The notes beneath the pieces were generated by a model. It searched no databases. It saw nothing but the letters and a program-made list of their open reading frames with translations, and was not told the DNA's origin. DNA of 64,000 nucleotides from Cricetomys ansorgei (taxonomy: Eukaryota > Chordata > Mammalia > Rodentia > Nesomyidae): NCBI GenBank assembly GCA_026225945.1, contig JAMJFZ010000107.1, forward strand, positions 62,771,501-62,835,500. The letters run 5' to 3'. Below, in pieces: positions 1 to 12,900 of the stretch (its first letter is position 1; each line of letters begins with the position of its first letter). Both the position numbers and the translations under genes were made by a program.

Positions 1-624
1 GCTGGTCTCAAACTTGTGGTCCTCCTGTCTCAGCCTCCCAAGTGTACATAACCTGGAAAAGTAGTATTTAAAAGGAAATTAAATGTCTTTGTATATGTAC
101 ATGTGAACGACATGTAGCCGTTCTCTGTGTTCATCTTACCGGTCCCAGTGAATTGAATTCAAGTCATTAGGCTTGGTAGCAAGCCTTACCTGCTGAGCTA
201 TCTCACAAGTCTGAACCTCGTGCTTTAAATTGATATAATTCAGACAATAACTGGAAATATACAACTGACAAACAAGATGGCTGATAGTTATTCTTATTCA
301 AGGGAAGGATCTTTTGGACTCATGTATGAGCAGGTATGTCCAATCTATGACCTGCAGGACAGCTATGAATGTTGGCCAACACAAAAGTGTAAGCTTCCTT
401 TAAACATGATGAGATCTATTTTTCCATTTTGTTTTGTAACTCAATTGCATGGTTCTTGAGTGTGCACTTTGTGGATGACAGCATCGTGTTGCAGTGTCAG
501 AAGGCTGAGCATGCCTATCTGGGGAGGACTTGACCCTGGTCTCGAAAGAAGGATAAGTCTTGGGCCCTGGAAAATAAGGATGTTTTAATTCAGTGAAACT
601 GAATCTAGCCTCTTTTGTTTTCAG
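1..624 (+). other. AP3M2: AP3M2 intron 1 (3' part)
   Basis: Sequence upstream of the first coding exon, ending in the acceptor tcttttgttttcag at 611-624. Bases 1-47 are the end of an antisense B1-like SINE (tctcagcctcccaag). Nothing else recognised. Confidence 0.75.
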
Positions 625-971
625 GGTTGAAAATTTTAGCAGAATCCAGAGGCGTGCAGACTGAAAAGAGTGTTCCTCTCCCGCTGGCAGCTTCCACCAT
701 GATTCACAGTCTTTTCTTGATCAACTCCTCTGGAGATATTTTCCTGGAGAAACACTGGAAAAGCGTGGTCAGCCGTTCTGTTTGTGATTACTTTTTTGAG
801 GCTCAGGAGAGAGCTACCGAGGCAGAAAACGTGCCTCCGGTTATCCCAACCCCTCACCACTACCTCCTGAGTGTTTACCGACACAAGATCTTTTTTGTGG
901 CTGTGATTCAGACAGAGGTCCCACCTCTGTTTGTTATCGAATTCCTTCACCGAGTAGTGGACACATTTCAG
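625..971 (+). CDS. AP3M2: AP3M2 first coding exon (residues 1-91)
   Basis: The acceptor AG is at 623-624. The 5'UTR part is 625-698 and the ATG is at 699-701 in a good context (ttccaccATGA). The exon encodes the start of the longin-like domain and ends at VVDTFQ in phase 0. The donor gtttgt starts at 972. The start matches the conserved N terminus MIHSLFL of all mu3 chains. Confidence 0.96.
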
Positions 972-3900
972 GTTTGTAAATGTGTGAGGATTCCATATGT
1001 AAAATATAACACACACCTCCCCCTCCTTTTTTGACAGGCTCTCATTCTACATGTAGCCAAGGCTAGCCTGAGCTATGTAGCCCAGGCTGAACTCAGAAGT
1101 GCAACATTCCTCCTGCCTCAGCCCCCTAGGTGCTGCGATTATAGCATGAGCCACCATGCCTGCTTGCCTGTCCTGTTTTATAGTCCTGTTTTTATAGTTC
1201 TGTTTCCATTGTATTTAGCTTGGGTTAAGAGCACTTAAAAAAATCAAAACTGAGCATTGCTCATTTCCCATCCCATCTGGTAAGATTCTTGTTTGTACTT
1301 TCTGAGTCAGCTGCATTCAGAAGGACCAACTGGATGCTCTTAAGCCAATGAGAGAGCCACCTGCTCTGTGTGAGTCCATGGTCTTCGTAGGTTTGCTCCT
1401 ACATTTTGCTCACAAGTTGAGACTTCAGTTGTTTTTTTTTTAATGTAGTGAGTGAGGTTTATGCTAAACTGTTAGCTACATTGCTTTGAGTTTATGTCCA
1501 AAAAGGTGTGAGTGTAAAGTTTTCTAAAAGAACAGGAAAAGCTAAATGGCGTGCGCTTATTTTAACTGCCCCTCCCAGGAGTCATTGCTGAGTTCAGCCT
1601 TCATTTTGAGTGAGTTGAGCACAGGTCACATGTGTGCTGATAAGAGTTCTTGTTACTGTCTTCCATTCTTGTGAGAATGTGACGTGCGTTGTGGTTTTTA
1701 TTTTGATCTGCAGCCCCAGGGGAATGAGGCTGAGGGCAGAGTTCTGCCAATGTGTAAGCGCCATTTAAGCACAGATTCTGGATCCAGACAATGGCATCCT
1801 TGTGTTGATAATTGCTCAACTGTAACTGCTGTGGCTCTGGACCACTTGGATCTAAATAGAGGAGGAGCCGGGCTCTTTGGTTTAACTTCTCTGTCATGTG
1901 AGGTCTGGAGTTAGCCGCACGTCTACAAGAATTGTGGCGTTAGAGGAGGGAGGAGCAGATGATAACACAGCAGAACGAGCCAGCTCTGCCCATAATGCCT
2001 CCTCTCGCGTCACATGATTAGAACGGTTTTCGTTGCCAAGAGGATTAAAATGTGTTTTACCTCCAAACACTGTTCTGGGATTCCAGTCCTCCTGCTCCAT
2101 GCTACCAACTTTGCACAGTGAAAACCTAAAATTATAAAACCGGGGTATAGAGGAACCAGAAGAATCCAGTAAAGGTGTTAAGCTACTGTACCCAGGTCCT
2201 GCTGTGATTTATTCGTGCTTTACCCATACATAAACTAACAGTTTTATTGTCATGCCAATTACTGCATAGCTTACTCTGAATGAGGAAGTGAGAAAAGTTG
2301 TCCATTTAAAACCGCAGAGGTAGGGGCTGAAGAAATGGCTCATCAGTTAAGGGCACTGTCTGCTCTTAAGAGGACCCAAGTTTGACTCCCAGCATCCACA
2401 TAGTGGCTCGCAGTGGTCTGTATCTTCAGTTACAGGTGGGTGACCTGACGTCCTCTTCTGGCCTCTGTGGACACTGCATGAACATGTGCAGACATGCATG
2501 CATGCATACAGACAGACAGCACCTATACACATAAAAATTAACAACAGCAACAAAAAATTAAAACCACAGAGGAATTTAGGAAAGTAGAATCAAGTTCGGC
2601 TTTGAAGCCATTGGTAAAATGGCTTCAAAAAGTGTGGAGCTCAGCTTCCAGCTTAACGTTTGTCCTCTTGCAGTGTGTTCTTCTTAGTTCTTGAAGGTGA
2701 TGGGAGTCCCGGTGGCAGAATTGCAACTGCTTTTGCTGTGGCCCCTTACATTGTGGGGCTCCGTCCACCTTGTGCTCGGTTTATAGAGCTTCCTGAAATG
2801 AGTGCTGCTTCTTCTTCTTCTTCTTGTTTTTGTTGTTGTTATTATTGTTATTCAAGACGGGGTTGTAACTCCGGCTGCCCTGGAACTCACTTTGTAGACC
2901 AGGCTGGCCTCCAGCACACAGAGGTCCGCCTGCCTCTGCCTCCCCAGTGCTGGATTAAAGGTGAGCGCCTCCACTGCCCGGCAAGTGCTTATTTTTAAAC
3001 TGAAATCACTGTTGGGGAAGAAGCGTGGTGTTGTCTTTCAATGCCGCTCTCGTTTTTTTGCTTTGTTTTGGGAGTATATCCTTTATTCTTGAGTGAATTT
3101 ATCTTGGACTCTCACTGATACCTACATCTCGCCTGATGTAGTTTAGGCTAGATCTCATAGAATCGGTTTAGTGGCCAGGTGGTGAAGCTATCCGAGGCCC
3201 ATCCCTTCGCTTGAGCAGCGAAGGGCCCTCCGGAGTGTGACCTGGAGAGAAGACATGAAGTGCAATGAGTGGATGGGGAGCTAGGAGGCAGACTTCAGCT
3301 TCGCAGTCAGAACTGTCGGTGAGGAGAACAGGATTTCTCAGCTGTGCGTTTCCCCCATTCAGTCTCAGAGGCCCTGTAAGAGCCAGGCCTGACACTTTGA
3401 GAAACATAAGCCGACTGCCACGTTGATTTTCACAGTGTCTCCTCTCACACATCCACGTAGTGTTACCTGCATCGTACCGTTAAATCAGAACCCCGATTAG
3501 TTAATAAGTGGCGCTTAAGGTTATAACCCAGGAGACCCTGGATTTGATCCAGAGCACTGGGAAAGAGAGAGAAAAAATGAAAGAATGTAAATATGGGCCT
3601 CGTGTGCTTTTTCCACACCCTAGATAACTTAGATGTAAGGTTAGCCCTTTATGTAAATGTCGGACTTTTTAGAATCCTGACTTCAGGGATGCTCTTAAAC
3701 AGGCCTTCTGCTGGGCCAGTGCATCTCTCCGTTTCATCCTTTCCTCGGTGAATTTCAAGGAAGTGCACAGCAGAAGGGTTAAAAGGTTTTGTACACAATT
3801 CTACATCTTGTCAGTTATTATAACTTTGCATAACTCATAAATTTTGTATACGAATATATCTACTCTAGATTAAGGCTTTTAAAAAATATTTTGTGAAGTT

Positions 3901-6900
3901 TATGAAATCAACCCAAAGAGCTTGACTTTCTCTGGTTTGTAGACGAAGCTACTGACAGCACAGGTACCATGTGCCAGTCCTGTTGTTACTCCCAAGCCAG
4001 GCTGTCCAGGAGAACTGACGCTCTGCCTTGTTCTCTCCTGGGAGAGTCTCTTGGACACACTAGTTAAATACCATGTGCAGACAAGTCCTTGCTCTCACGA
4101 ATATTGTATTTTTTTTTCTACAGTCTCTGGGTGATAAATATTTTTGTTATTTCCTCATCAGGACTATTTTGGAGTCTGTTCAGAGCCAGTGATCAAAGAC
4201 AATGTGGTTGTGGTGTATGAGGTATTGGAAGAGATGCTGGACAATGGGTTCCCCTTGGCTACTGAGTCAAACATCCTCAAAGAACTGATAAAGCCACCTA
4301 CCATTCTCCGGACAGTGGTCAACACCATCACAGGTGTGAGTGGTTTGTGGGTGTGGGTGTGGGTGGGGCTGCAGGAGGCCGATGCTCCTCCCAATCCCTG
4401 GTGTCCGTGAGTCCTCGGGAATCTCAGCTCACCCTTGGTGAGCTGTGAGTCTAACCTGAAATTATAATCGTATGTGGAAAGTACTTCGATTTTTTTTATG
4501 TAGCTCATGGAGGGTAGAACACTTGTCTTAGCATATAATCTCAGCTCTGAAAAAACAAAAGTTACTTAACAAAATTTTCTTCTGATGAAAGGGGAAAGTA
4601 TGATTAGTATAGAAACTTCAGAAACACGGAGAAGCACAAAAAGAACATGAAAATCTCCAAATCCAGCTGCTCTTTTAATGTGTATACACATATGCTGTAT
4701 GTGTATATATTTCTTTCTTCTAGATAGATGATGAGTAGAATATATTTTTTAATATAAATTTTGTTTTGTGCGTATTGGAGTTTTGCCTCTGTGTGTGCTG
4801 GCACATTGCTTGTGTGTCTAGTTCTCCGTGGAGGCCAGAAGAGGACATCAATCAAATGCCCTGGAACAGACAGTTGTGAGCCACCATGTGGTTGCTGGGA
4901 ATCGAACCCCTGTCTTTTGGAAGAGCAGCCAGTGCTCTTAACTGATGAGCCATCTCTCCGATGCCCAGATAGAACACTCCTAAATAATACGTGCGTATTT
5001 TTAAAACCATGCCTCTTACCAACATCTTATGGACATCTAATGATGACATACTGACATTATTGTTAGTGACTAGTGTTCTTCTATGTTAGATGGACCCTGA
5101 CTACACTTATTTGTCCAGCCTCTGTTTATGATGTTTCTGATTTTTTTTTTTTTTTTTTACCCTTTCAAAGACAAAGGTTTCTTATGTTTGAGTTTGTCTA
5201 CTCATTCTGGAAATGAGTGGAGGAACCAAGCTGAGGGGTCTTAGAGAATTCTATGCTCCCGGCCTGAAAAGTCACGGCAGTCTTTGCTTCCTATTGCAGG
5301 ATCGATCCACCAGCCCTGCTAAATTCTGGGATGTGAGCCATTTGATAGTTTGTGTTTCATTTTTACACACTCGCTTGATGTTCCTAGGAAGATTTCAAGC
5401 CTGTCTGAGTATGGACTTCTCCCTCTGCCGTGACTTACTCTTTTGTGTTCCTTTGTTTTTTAATGAGATGCTTTTGTGCCTTTAACACTTCCATCGGTGG
5501 CTGCCCTCTGCTATGGAAGCACGCCTGTGGGCTTCCAGGCTTGGAAGGCTGCGCTCTCTCTGTCACTCGCCGACGCTTAGCTTCGTCATGGCCACACGAG
5601 AAGTATTTTGATTTAGTCAAACTCATCACTGTAATTCATTACACTGTTACACGTTTGGTCTGTTTAATGATGTAAATGGGGGTTCCAGAGGATTGGACAA
5701 GCTAATTTTGGAGAAATACAGCTATGAAGAGTGGCAAGACAGTTCTGTGAAGCGATCACAGGAGGGCGGATTTGCTCTACATCCGTCAGGACGCGCTAAG
5801 TTCATGTGGCTCGTGAGAGAGAAACTTGGAGTCACCACATTGGAAGAAACAAGACGGCTTTGCAATTTTTTTTTAAAGGATAGTGAGAGAAAATGTTTGC
5901 ACCGAATACGCGCAATGCTGTCTGGATGATTTAACAAACACAGTACCGGTGCAGTAACAAATCTGTTGCGTTTTTGCAATATTCTGAGCTTAGTTTAAAC
6001 CTTAAAATCTTTGTGCTCTGTTATAAAGTTTTTAGAGCCTCCATCTCAATTAGCTATGGGGGGGGAACCTCCCTCGAGACCCCCATTTTGAAATGCTGGA
6101 ACGTTTCATATATGTGCTGACTACACGTATGTTTAGGAGTTCGTTCTTTAGAGTAAAAAAGATACAGGCAGGGGGAAGAGGAAATAGGGTTTAAATTAGT
6201 TACAGTCATCAGTTCAATCTAAAATAAGCTTTGATGGCTGTGGGAGCAGGGTGGCAAGGAAATGATACCCAGCTGCGAGGGAAGGGCAGCATCTGTGCAT
6301 CCTTTCCGTCCGGTGCTGGAACGAGACAGATCCTGTCGATGTGAACATTCCCATCCTCCGTTGCGGCACCTGAGAACCTGCCCTGAACTAGAACACTGTT
6401 TCTCTGATGATGGCGTCGTGCCAGCGTGTAGGTGCCCAGCCCTACAGAAACACAGCACATTATCAAAGCTTTGTTGTGGAATTTGAGATCTCTCAGTCCT
6501 TGTGACTCTCAAAACCAAAATACGATATCTGCTTCTCAGGTGGCTTCCTGTAAACCTCTACGCCGGGCAGCAGACCAGATGGCGACAATGGATTTTAAAA
6601 ATAGACCAGGCTGCCCTACATAGAAGAAGCAAAAGGCTTATCTTCCATATGGTATTGCATGAGTAACAAGGGCATAGAAACTTCGAAGGGAACGTTCTTA
6701 GGTCGTCAGATTTAAACGGGCATTTAAAAAACAATTTGGTTCTAATTACTAGTATTAATTGTCTCAGGAAGTACCAACGTGGGTGACCAGCTTCCAACCG
6801 GGCAGCTGTCGGTGGTGCCTTGGCGACGGACTGGGGTGAAGTACACCAACAACGAGGCCTATTTCGATGTGGTTGAAGAGATCGATGCCATCATCGACAA

Positions 6901-9900
6901 GTCAGGTGGGTCCCGCGGCCATGTGGGTACCGCCACGACGTTCTCTGGGCGCAGAGACAGGGGCTGCTTTTCCTGAGTGGTGCAACGGTGCAGCGGGGTC
7001 TCCCACCCTTTGCCGGTTGTGGAACTTCTCTTGACCGAGTAAGAGGAGTCGTGGGATTGAGGTTGTGGTAAGGCTCCAGGCAGGGAAGGGGGACGAGGAG
7101 ACACAAGGGGCGGTTCGCACCGTCACTGAAGAGAGGCCCTCGATCACGAATTCCAGGCCATCGGGGCTACGCAGCCAGACCCTGTTTCAAGAAACCATCA
7201 TAAATAAAAATACAGGAAAAGTTTTCTCCTGCATTTTCAAGACGGGATTTCTCTGTGTAGCCCCGGTTGTCCTAGAACTCGCTCTAGACCAGGCTGGCCT
7301 CCAACTCACAGAGATCCGCCTGCCTCCACCTCCTGAGAGCGGAGATTAAAGGTGTGCGCCACTTAGCCTGATATTGATTACCACTCTTATCATTTTTTAA
7401 AAGATATTTTTCCTAGCCTGTGAGTTCGAGGCCAGCCTGTTGTATATTGTGAGCTATAGGCCAGTCGAGGCTGTCGAGTGAGACCCTGTCTTTAAGAACA
7501 AACAAGTTAAAAAAAAAATACAATGGCCAGTCTGGTTGCTGCGTGTGACTCGTCTGCAGTGAGGTGGCAGGGGCAGCATTTGGAAGGTGTGTCCGGGGTC
7601 CTGGCTCAGTGTGGGTGTCCACAGTGAGCCGACATCCCTGAAAGGAGAGGAGTTGGGTTCCAGACCGAGGTGCATAGCTGCCACCCCAGCACTGGGAAGT
7701 CGAGGCAGAAGGGGCAAGTTTGAGGCCAGCCTGAGCTACAAAACCATAGCATTTAGCTAGACGTGGAGAGAGAAGAGCCGAGAGCAGGCCACACAACCTG
7801 GCTCAGGCCAGATGGACAATGTCCCCTTAAACTACAGAAATGTGAGCCATCGGGATCAGAGCAGATTTGCTGTTGGCAGTGAGTTTGCCATACTGGTGAC
7901 ACCTGGAGAGAGTCATCCTTGGTCAGGGGAAAGGCCGAGCTTGGAAATGCAGCACAGGGGCAAGGTGGACAAGGTGCAGTGCTGAGAGGGAAGCGGACAC
8001 GGCTCCCGCTCTAGCCGTGAGCTGTCTGCAACTGACAAACACTGGCAAAGGAAGATTAGTCTTCTCCAACAGATTCCTTCTTTTGTTTAAGATTTACTTA
8101 TTTTTACATGCATTGGTGTTTTGCCTGCATGCCTGCATGAGAGTACCAGGTCCCTGGAAGGGGAGTTACAGACAGTTGTGAGCTGCCATGTGGGTGCTGG
8201 GAGTTGAAGCTGGGTGCTCTGGAAGAGCAGCCAGTGCTCTTAACCACTGCACTATCTCTCCAGCCCCTCTAATGGATTCTTACCAGGTATATTAACCACA
8301 CTCGAGGGGTAGGCCCGGTGCCCAGCAGCAGAAGGCTAACACAAAGAGAATCTGATGCTGTTTTTGTTGACTTTCTGTCTCATATAGCTTTGTTTGAGCA
8401 TGTTTTGTTTTATTGGACTTTTGCTTGCATATTTTGGTTTCCAATTTTGTGGGATTCATGTTTTGTTTTGTTTTTTTTTGGTTGTGTTTTTATTGTTTTT
8501 TAAAGAGAAAGAGAGAGGTGCAAAGTTGGGGGTTGTGTAAAGAGGTGAAAAGAATCTGGAAGGAGTTGGGAGATGGAAAACCGTGATCAGAATATATTGT
8601 GTGAAAACATTTTTTTCTAATGATAAAAGGAAACACATGTAAATAATTCATTTTTTTTCCCAATGAGAAACAGAAACACAATGTAAATAATTGGGTGTGG
8701 TAGAGACTGGAGCCTAGGGGAAGGCTAAGTACCTCGAGGAGATTAAAAGGGGAAATTAAGGCCGGAGTACACATGTGGTATGCAGGGAGACATGCGGGTG
8801 CTGAGGGAGGGCAGCTGGGGGAGAGGGGAGGGCTGGGGGCGGGGGAGGTTGTAGAGGGAGAAGTCTGAAGTTATACGGATAGACAGCTGTAGAATGGGGA
8901 CACCGCCATCTCAGCCTTGGCAGCCAGGCTCCCCGGGGAGCAGCTTCTGCTAGTGAATCTTCAGAAACACTGTCGAGATGCTGGTGCTCTCATGGCGGTG
9001 GTGCACAGCTTTAATCCCAGCACTCGGAAGGCAGAGGCAGGGTATCTCTGTGAGTTCGAGGCCAGCCTGGGCTGCACACTGAGTTCCAGGACAGCCAGAG
9101 TTACAACAGAGAAACCCTGTCTCGGAAACAAAATAAGCAAAAAAAAAAAAAAAAAAAAAAAAGGTGGTGCTCTGTGACTCTGGCATTAGATGGAAAAACC
9201 CTTCCAGGCCATTAAACCTCTCGCTGGTCTCTGTCTCCGTGCTTTCTGCAGAGTTCTCAGACTCGAATTTGACAATGGTTGGGTGGACTGGATAGATGAA
9301 CTGAGTGGTTAGATGAGAGAGAGGGGGAAGGGGAGGAGGAAAAACAGAGAGAAGCAGAAGGAACAGAGCCTTCCATGGTCTCCAGTGCTCCTTTTCTTGT
9401 TCCTCTTAGGTTCAACAGTCACTGCTGAGATCCAGGGGGTGATTGACGCCTGTGTTAAGCTGACCGGGATGCCAGACCTCACTCTGTCCTTCATGGTAAT
9501 GCCCAGAGCCATTTCGGGCGTAGGAAACAGGGTGTTCCTAGGGAGAGTGAGAATGGGCTAGCACAGCGGTAATCAGGGTGGCCATGAAGCCCACACCCGG
9601 CTTCGGACGCTTGTACGTGCTCAGCGAAAATGTCATCTTTCCTAAGGAAACCGGGGAGCTCACTCCCACCTCTTGCTCTTCCCTGCCCGGTCCGCAGAAC
9701 CCCAGGCTGCTGGACGACGTCAGCTTCCATCCCTGCGTCCGTTTCAAGCGCTGGGAATCGGAGCGCATCCTCTCCTTCATCCCTCCAGATGGCAACTTCC
9801 GCCTGCTCTCCTACCACGTCAGTGCGCAGAAGTAAGCAGCTGTCAGAGCAGAGTCTGAGTCCCAGGAAGTGTCTGTAGTTTTTAGCCTGGGCTTCCTTCG

Positions 9901-12900
9901 CATGGGTTCAGGTCCCAGCTCCTCGGGTTGCTAACTGTTGTCCGTGCAGTGGGCTGCTTTCCCACTCCCTGTGTGCTTCTTTTCTGGGGATAGCTAGCGT
10001 CTTTCTGTGGGGGCCAAAGAGGACAGTGCTTCCCTCAGAGCAGGGGTCGCTGAGCTGCCATTACTGCTTTCACGGTGGTGTCTGCTGAGCTTTGAACTCA
10101 CAGTGCTCCAGTGGGGCTTACAGGCGTGGAACACCAGCACAGCGGCTACCTTCGAGTGAAGAACATTTTCTATCGGCATTAAATCCCTTGATCTCCATCC
10201 AAAAAACATTTAGTCATGAGTTCAAAGAGTGCCAAACGCGGTGAGTTTTGGCCTCACGTACTTCCTTATTCAGAAGTTCTTGTTTTGCTGTAGAAGCTAT
10301 GTAGGCTGAGTGGAGTTGGGATCCTAAGGACTCAGGGCCCGTGCCTCCTCCCTGGTGACCCCGGATCAGTCATTTAGGAAAATGTCTATGTGCCTGAACC
10401 AGATTGGCGCAGCTCCAGCCTCTCCTTCCCTTATAGATATGACCAGGCAAGCTGTTCCCCCTCGGCGAAGCAGAAGGGCGTCAGTATCCATGTATAAGTC
10501 AGTACCCGACCAGAGCGCAGAACGTACATGTAGCTTCTTTGAGCCTGTTTTAACGTCCCAGATCACGACAAACTACCCCATCTCCGGATGGAGTCATAGA
10601 AACGCACTCTCGTGAAGAGACTGGGGAGATGGCTCTCAGCAGCAGAGCTCCCGTCTAGCAACCGTGAGACTCTAGGTTCAGTCCACAGCCCCGCTTTATA
10701 AACAGGTCATAAAAGGTCCGTGAGCTGTGAGTCTTGTCCCGTATCCAGGAACGGTGACCTCATGTCCTAAACACATCTGGAAAGTGCTATAGCCCCATGT
10801 CCTAAACACACCCTGACGGAAATGAGTGACCTCTTGCTCTTACCTCTATGGCTTCTCCAGAGGGCCTGGTGCATACCTTGGCTTTGTTCCCTGTTACCCG
10901 AAGAGGCACTTCATTTTCTAGGCACCATCTTCACTTCAAAAACAAAAATAGAGAAGCGTCCTGGAGGAAATAGTGGCAGTTTTCCTTAGTACCTTAGCAA
11001 AGTGAAAAAGAATTCAAAATGGAAAAAGTAAAATGAATGAGGTGGGGTCCAGTGAAATGGCCTAGCGGGGAAAACACTTGGGCGAAGGCTGACCACTCGC
11101 ATTCAGTCCTTGGGGCCCACACAAAAGTGGGAGAGAACCCAGCTCCACGGAATCGTCCTCTGAACTCCACGCGCGTGAGCATAAATACACAGCTATGCAC
11201 ACCACAACAATAATTTTTTTAAATTAAAATAATTTAATTTAAATGAGAACTGGAATTCTCCAGAGCTTCCGTGTGGGTGTGGGTAACCGAACCTGAGTCC
11301 TCTGTCGGAGCAGCAAGCGTTTAAACTGCTGCTCCGGCCCTCCAGCCCCAAAGGACGTTCTCTTTTCTCCATTTTTAGATGTGCTTATTTTATTTTATGC
11401 GTGTGAGCTTCACTTATGTGTATGTGTGGACACCGCATGCGCCCCTGGTGCCTGCAGAGGTCAAAAGGGTGTCTGGTGCACTGGAACTGAAGTTACGGAC
11501 AGCTGTGAGCTGCCACCTGGGTGATGGGAACCGTACCTGGGTCCTTTGCAAGAACAGCCAGTGCTCCTCACCGCTGAGCCATCTCTCCAGCCCTGATGTT
11601 TTCCTTTTGAAGAGGGTGCCTCGTCTCTTTTACAGCCTAGTTGCGATTCCAGTCTACGTCAAACACAGTATCAGCTTCCGGGACAGCAGTTCCCTCGGAC
11701 GCTTTGAAATCACAGTGGGACCCAAGCAGACCATGGGGAAGACGATAGAGGGTGTGACCGTTACCAGCCAGATGCCCAAAGGAGTCCTGAATATGAGCCT
11801 CACCCCATCCCAGGGCGCGCACACGTTCGACCCCGTGACGAAGGTAGGGAGTGGGCACTAGAATCACGCTCAATGCAGGCTGCGCCTGGTTGGAAGGCGA
11901 GATTAATCAAAGGGACTTTGTTCTGAAGACTTTGACGGAGGGTTCTCCATGGATCCGCCCTGGCCATCAGAGATGGCTTATGATATGGAAAAGCAATGCC
12001 TTAAGGTTAGAGCTCAGAGTTCAGAGGAAGACACCGTTGTCATTGTGCGGGAAAACCCATGCCCCTGTGTCTTCTTCCCAGATGCTCTCTTGGGACGTAG
12101 GAAAAATAAACCCACAAAAGCTGCCGAGTTTGAAGGGGACGATGAGTCTTCAGGTTGGAGCTTCTAAACCAGATGAGAACCCCACGATTAACCTGCAGTT
12201 TAAGATCCAGCAGCTGGCCATCTCCGGTGAGTGGAACATCTGAGGTGGTCTGGAAAGGGATGGAAATGACGTTCTTCTGCCAGGTGCAGACCGCAGTGTC
12301 CTCCCAGGGCTCTCTGGTGACAGGTTGCGTAGGGGCCGGTTTTATTACCCAACGTGGAATCATTAGTAAGATCTTTCCCAGTGCACTCCTGGGAAAGTGT
12401 TGGACTACTCATAAAGGCCCCGAGTCAAAAGCCAACGAGGAGTGGGTTGACGGAAGTCTTCACGGGCCACTGTTGGATGGTGCAGGAGCTGTGGATTAGA
12501 GCTTCCCAAGGCTTTCAGCATGAGGGTTTGTCTATGTTCTTCACCAGTGATGGGAAGCAGCAAGCCCCACTCGTGTCCCAGCTTGGCAGAGCGTGGTGCC
12601 TCCTCTCACTCTCTTCAGACCTTCTCAGTCTTGACCAGCTTGCCCACACATAGGAAAGTAATAATAATAGATACCGTCTGCTGGGTATTTGCTATGGTCC
12701 AGCTATTCCTAAATCACCTTTTATTCTCGTTTAACTTTTAGAAAACATTCTGAATGCCTTAGAAAGAAAGCGTCTCTGTCTTTAGATAGCATTCTCATTT
12801 TTCTTTACTAAAAGACTCTTTAACTCAGCCGATTTAAGTTAAGTGATACGTTCTTTCTCCTAAGCCCCTTAATAGGCTGTAAAGGTATCGGCAAAATAGT

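Larger units (their letters stand above)
972..4161 (+). other. AP3M2: AP3M2 intron, repeats plus unique sequence
   Basis: It holds an antisense B1 (1029-1172), a sense B2 (2323-2557), a TTC/TTG-rich run (2811-2850) and an antisense B1 (2851-2983). The rest, notably 1173-2322 and 2984-4161, looks unique, with no exon-like conserved ORF that I recognise. Confidence 0.7.
6906..9409 (+). other. AP3M2: AP3M2 intron with several SINEs
   Basis: It holds a partial sense B1 (7140-7215), an antisense B1 (7234-7370), partial B1-like pieces near 7420-7520 and 7655-7760, an antisense B2 (8087-8267) and a young sense B1 (8991-9164). The rest looks unique. Confidence 0.65.
9832..11635 (+). other. AP3M2: AP3M2 intron dense in B2 elements
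   Basis: It holds a partial sense B2 (10619-10695), a sense B2 (11043-11226), a partial antisense B2 (11255-11349) and an antisense B2 (11376-11594). The stretch 9832-10618 shows no clear repeat or gene. Confidence 0.65.
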
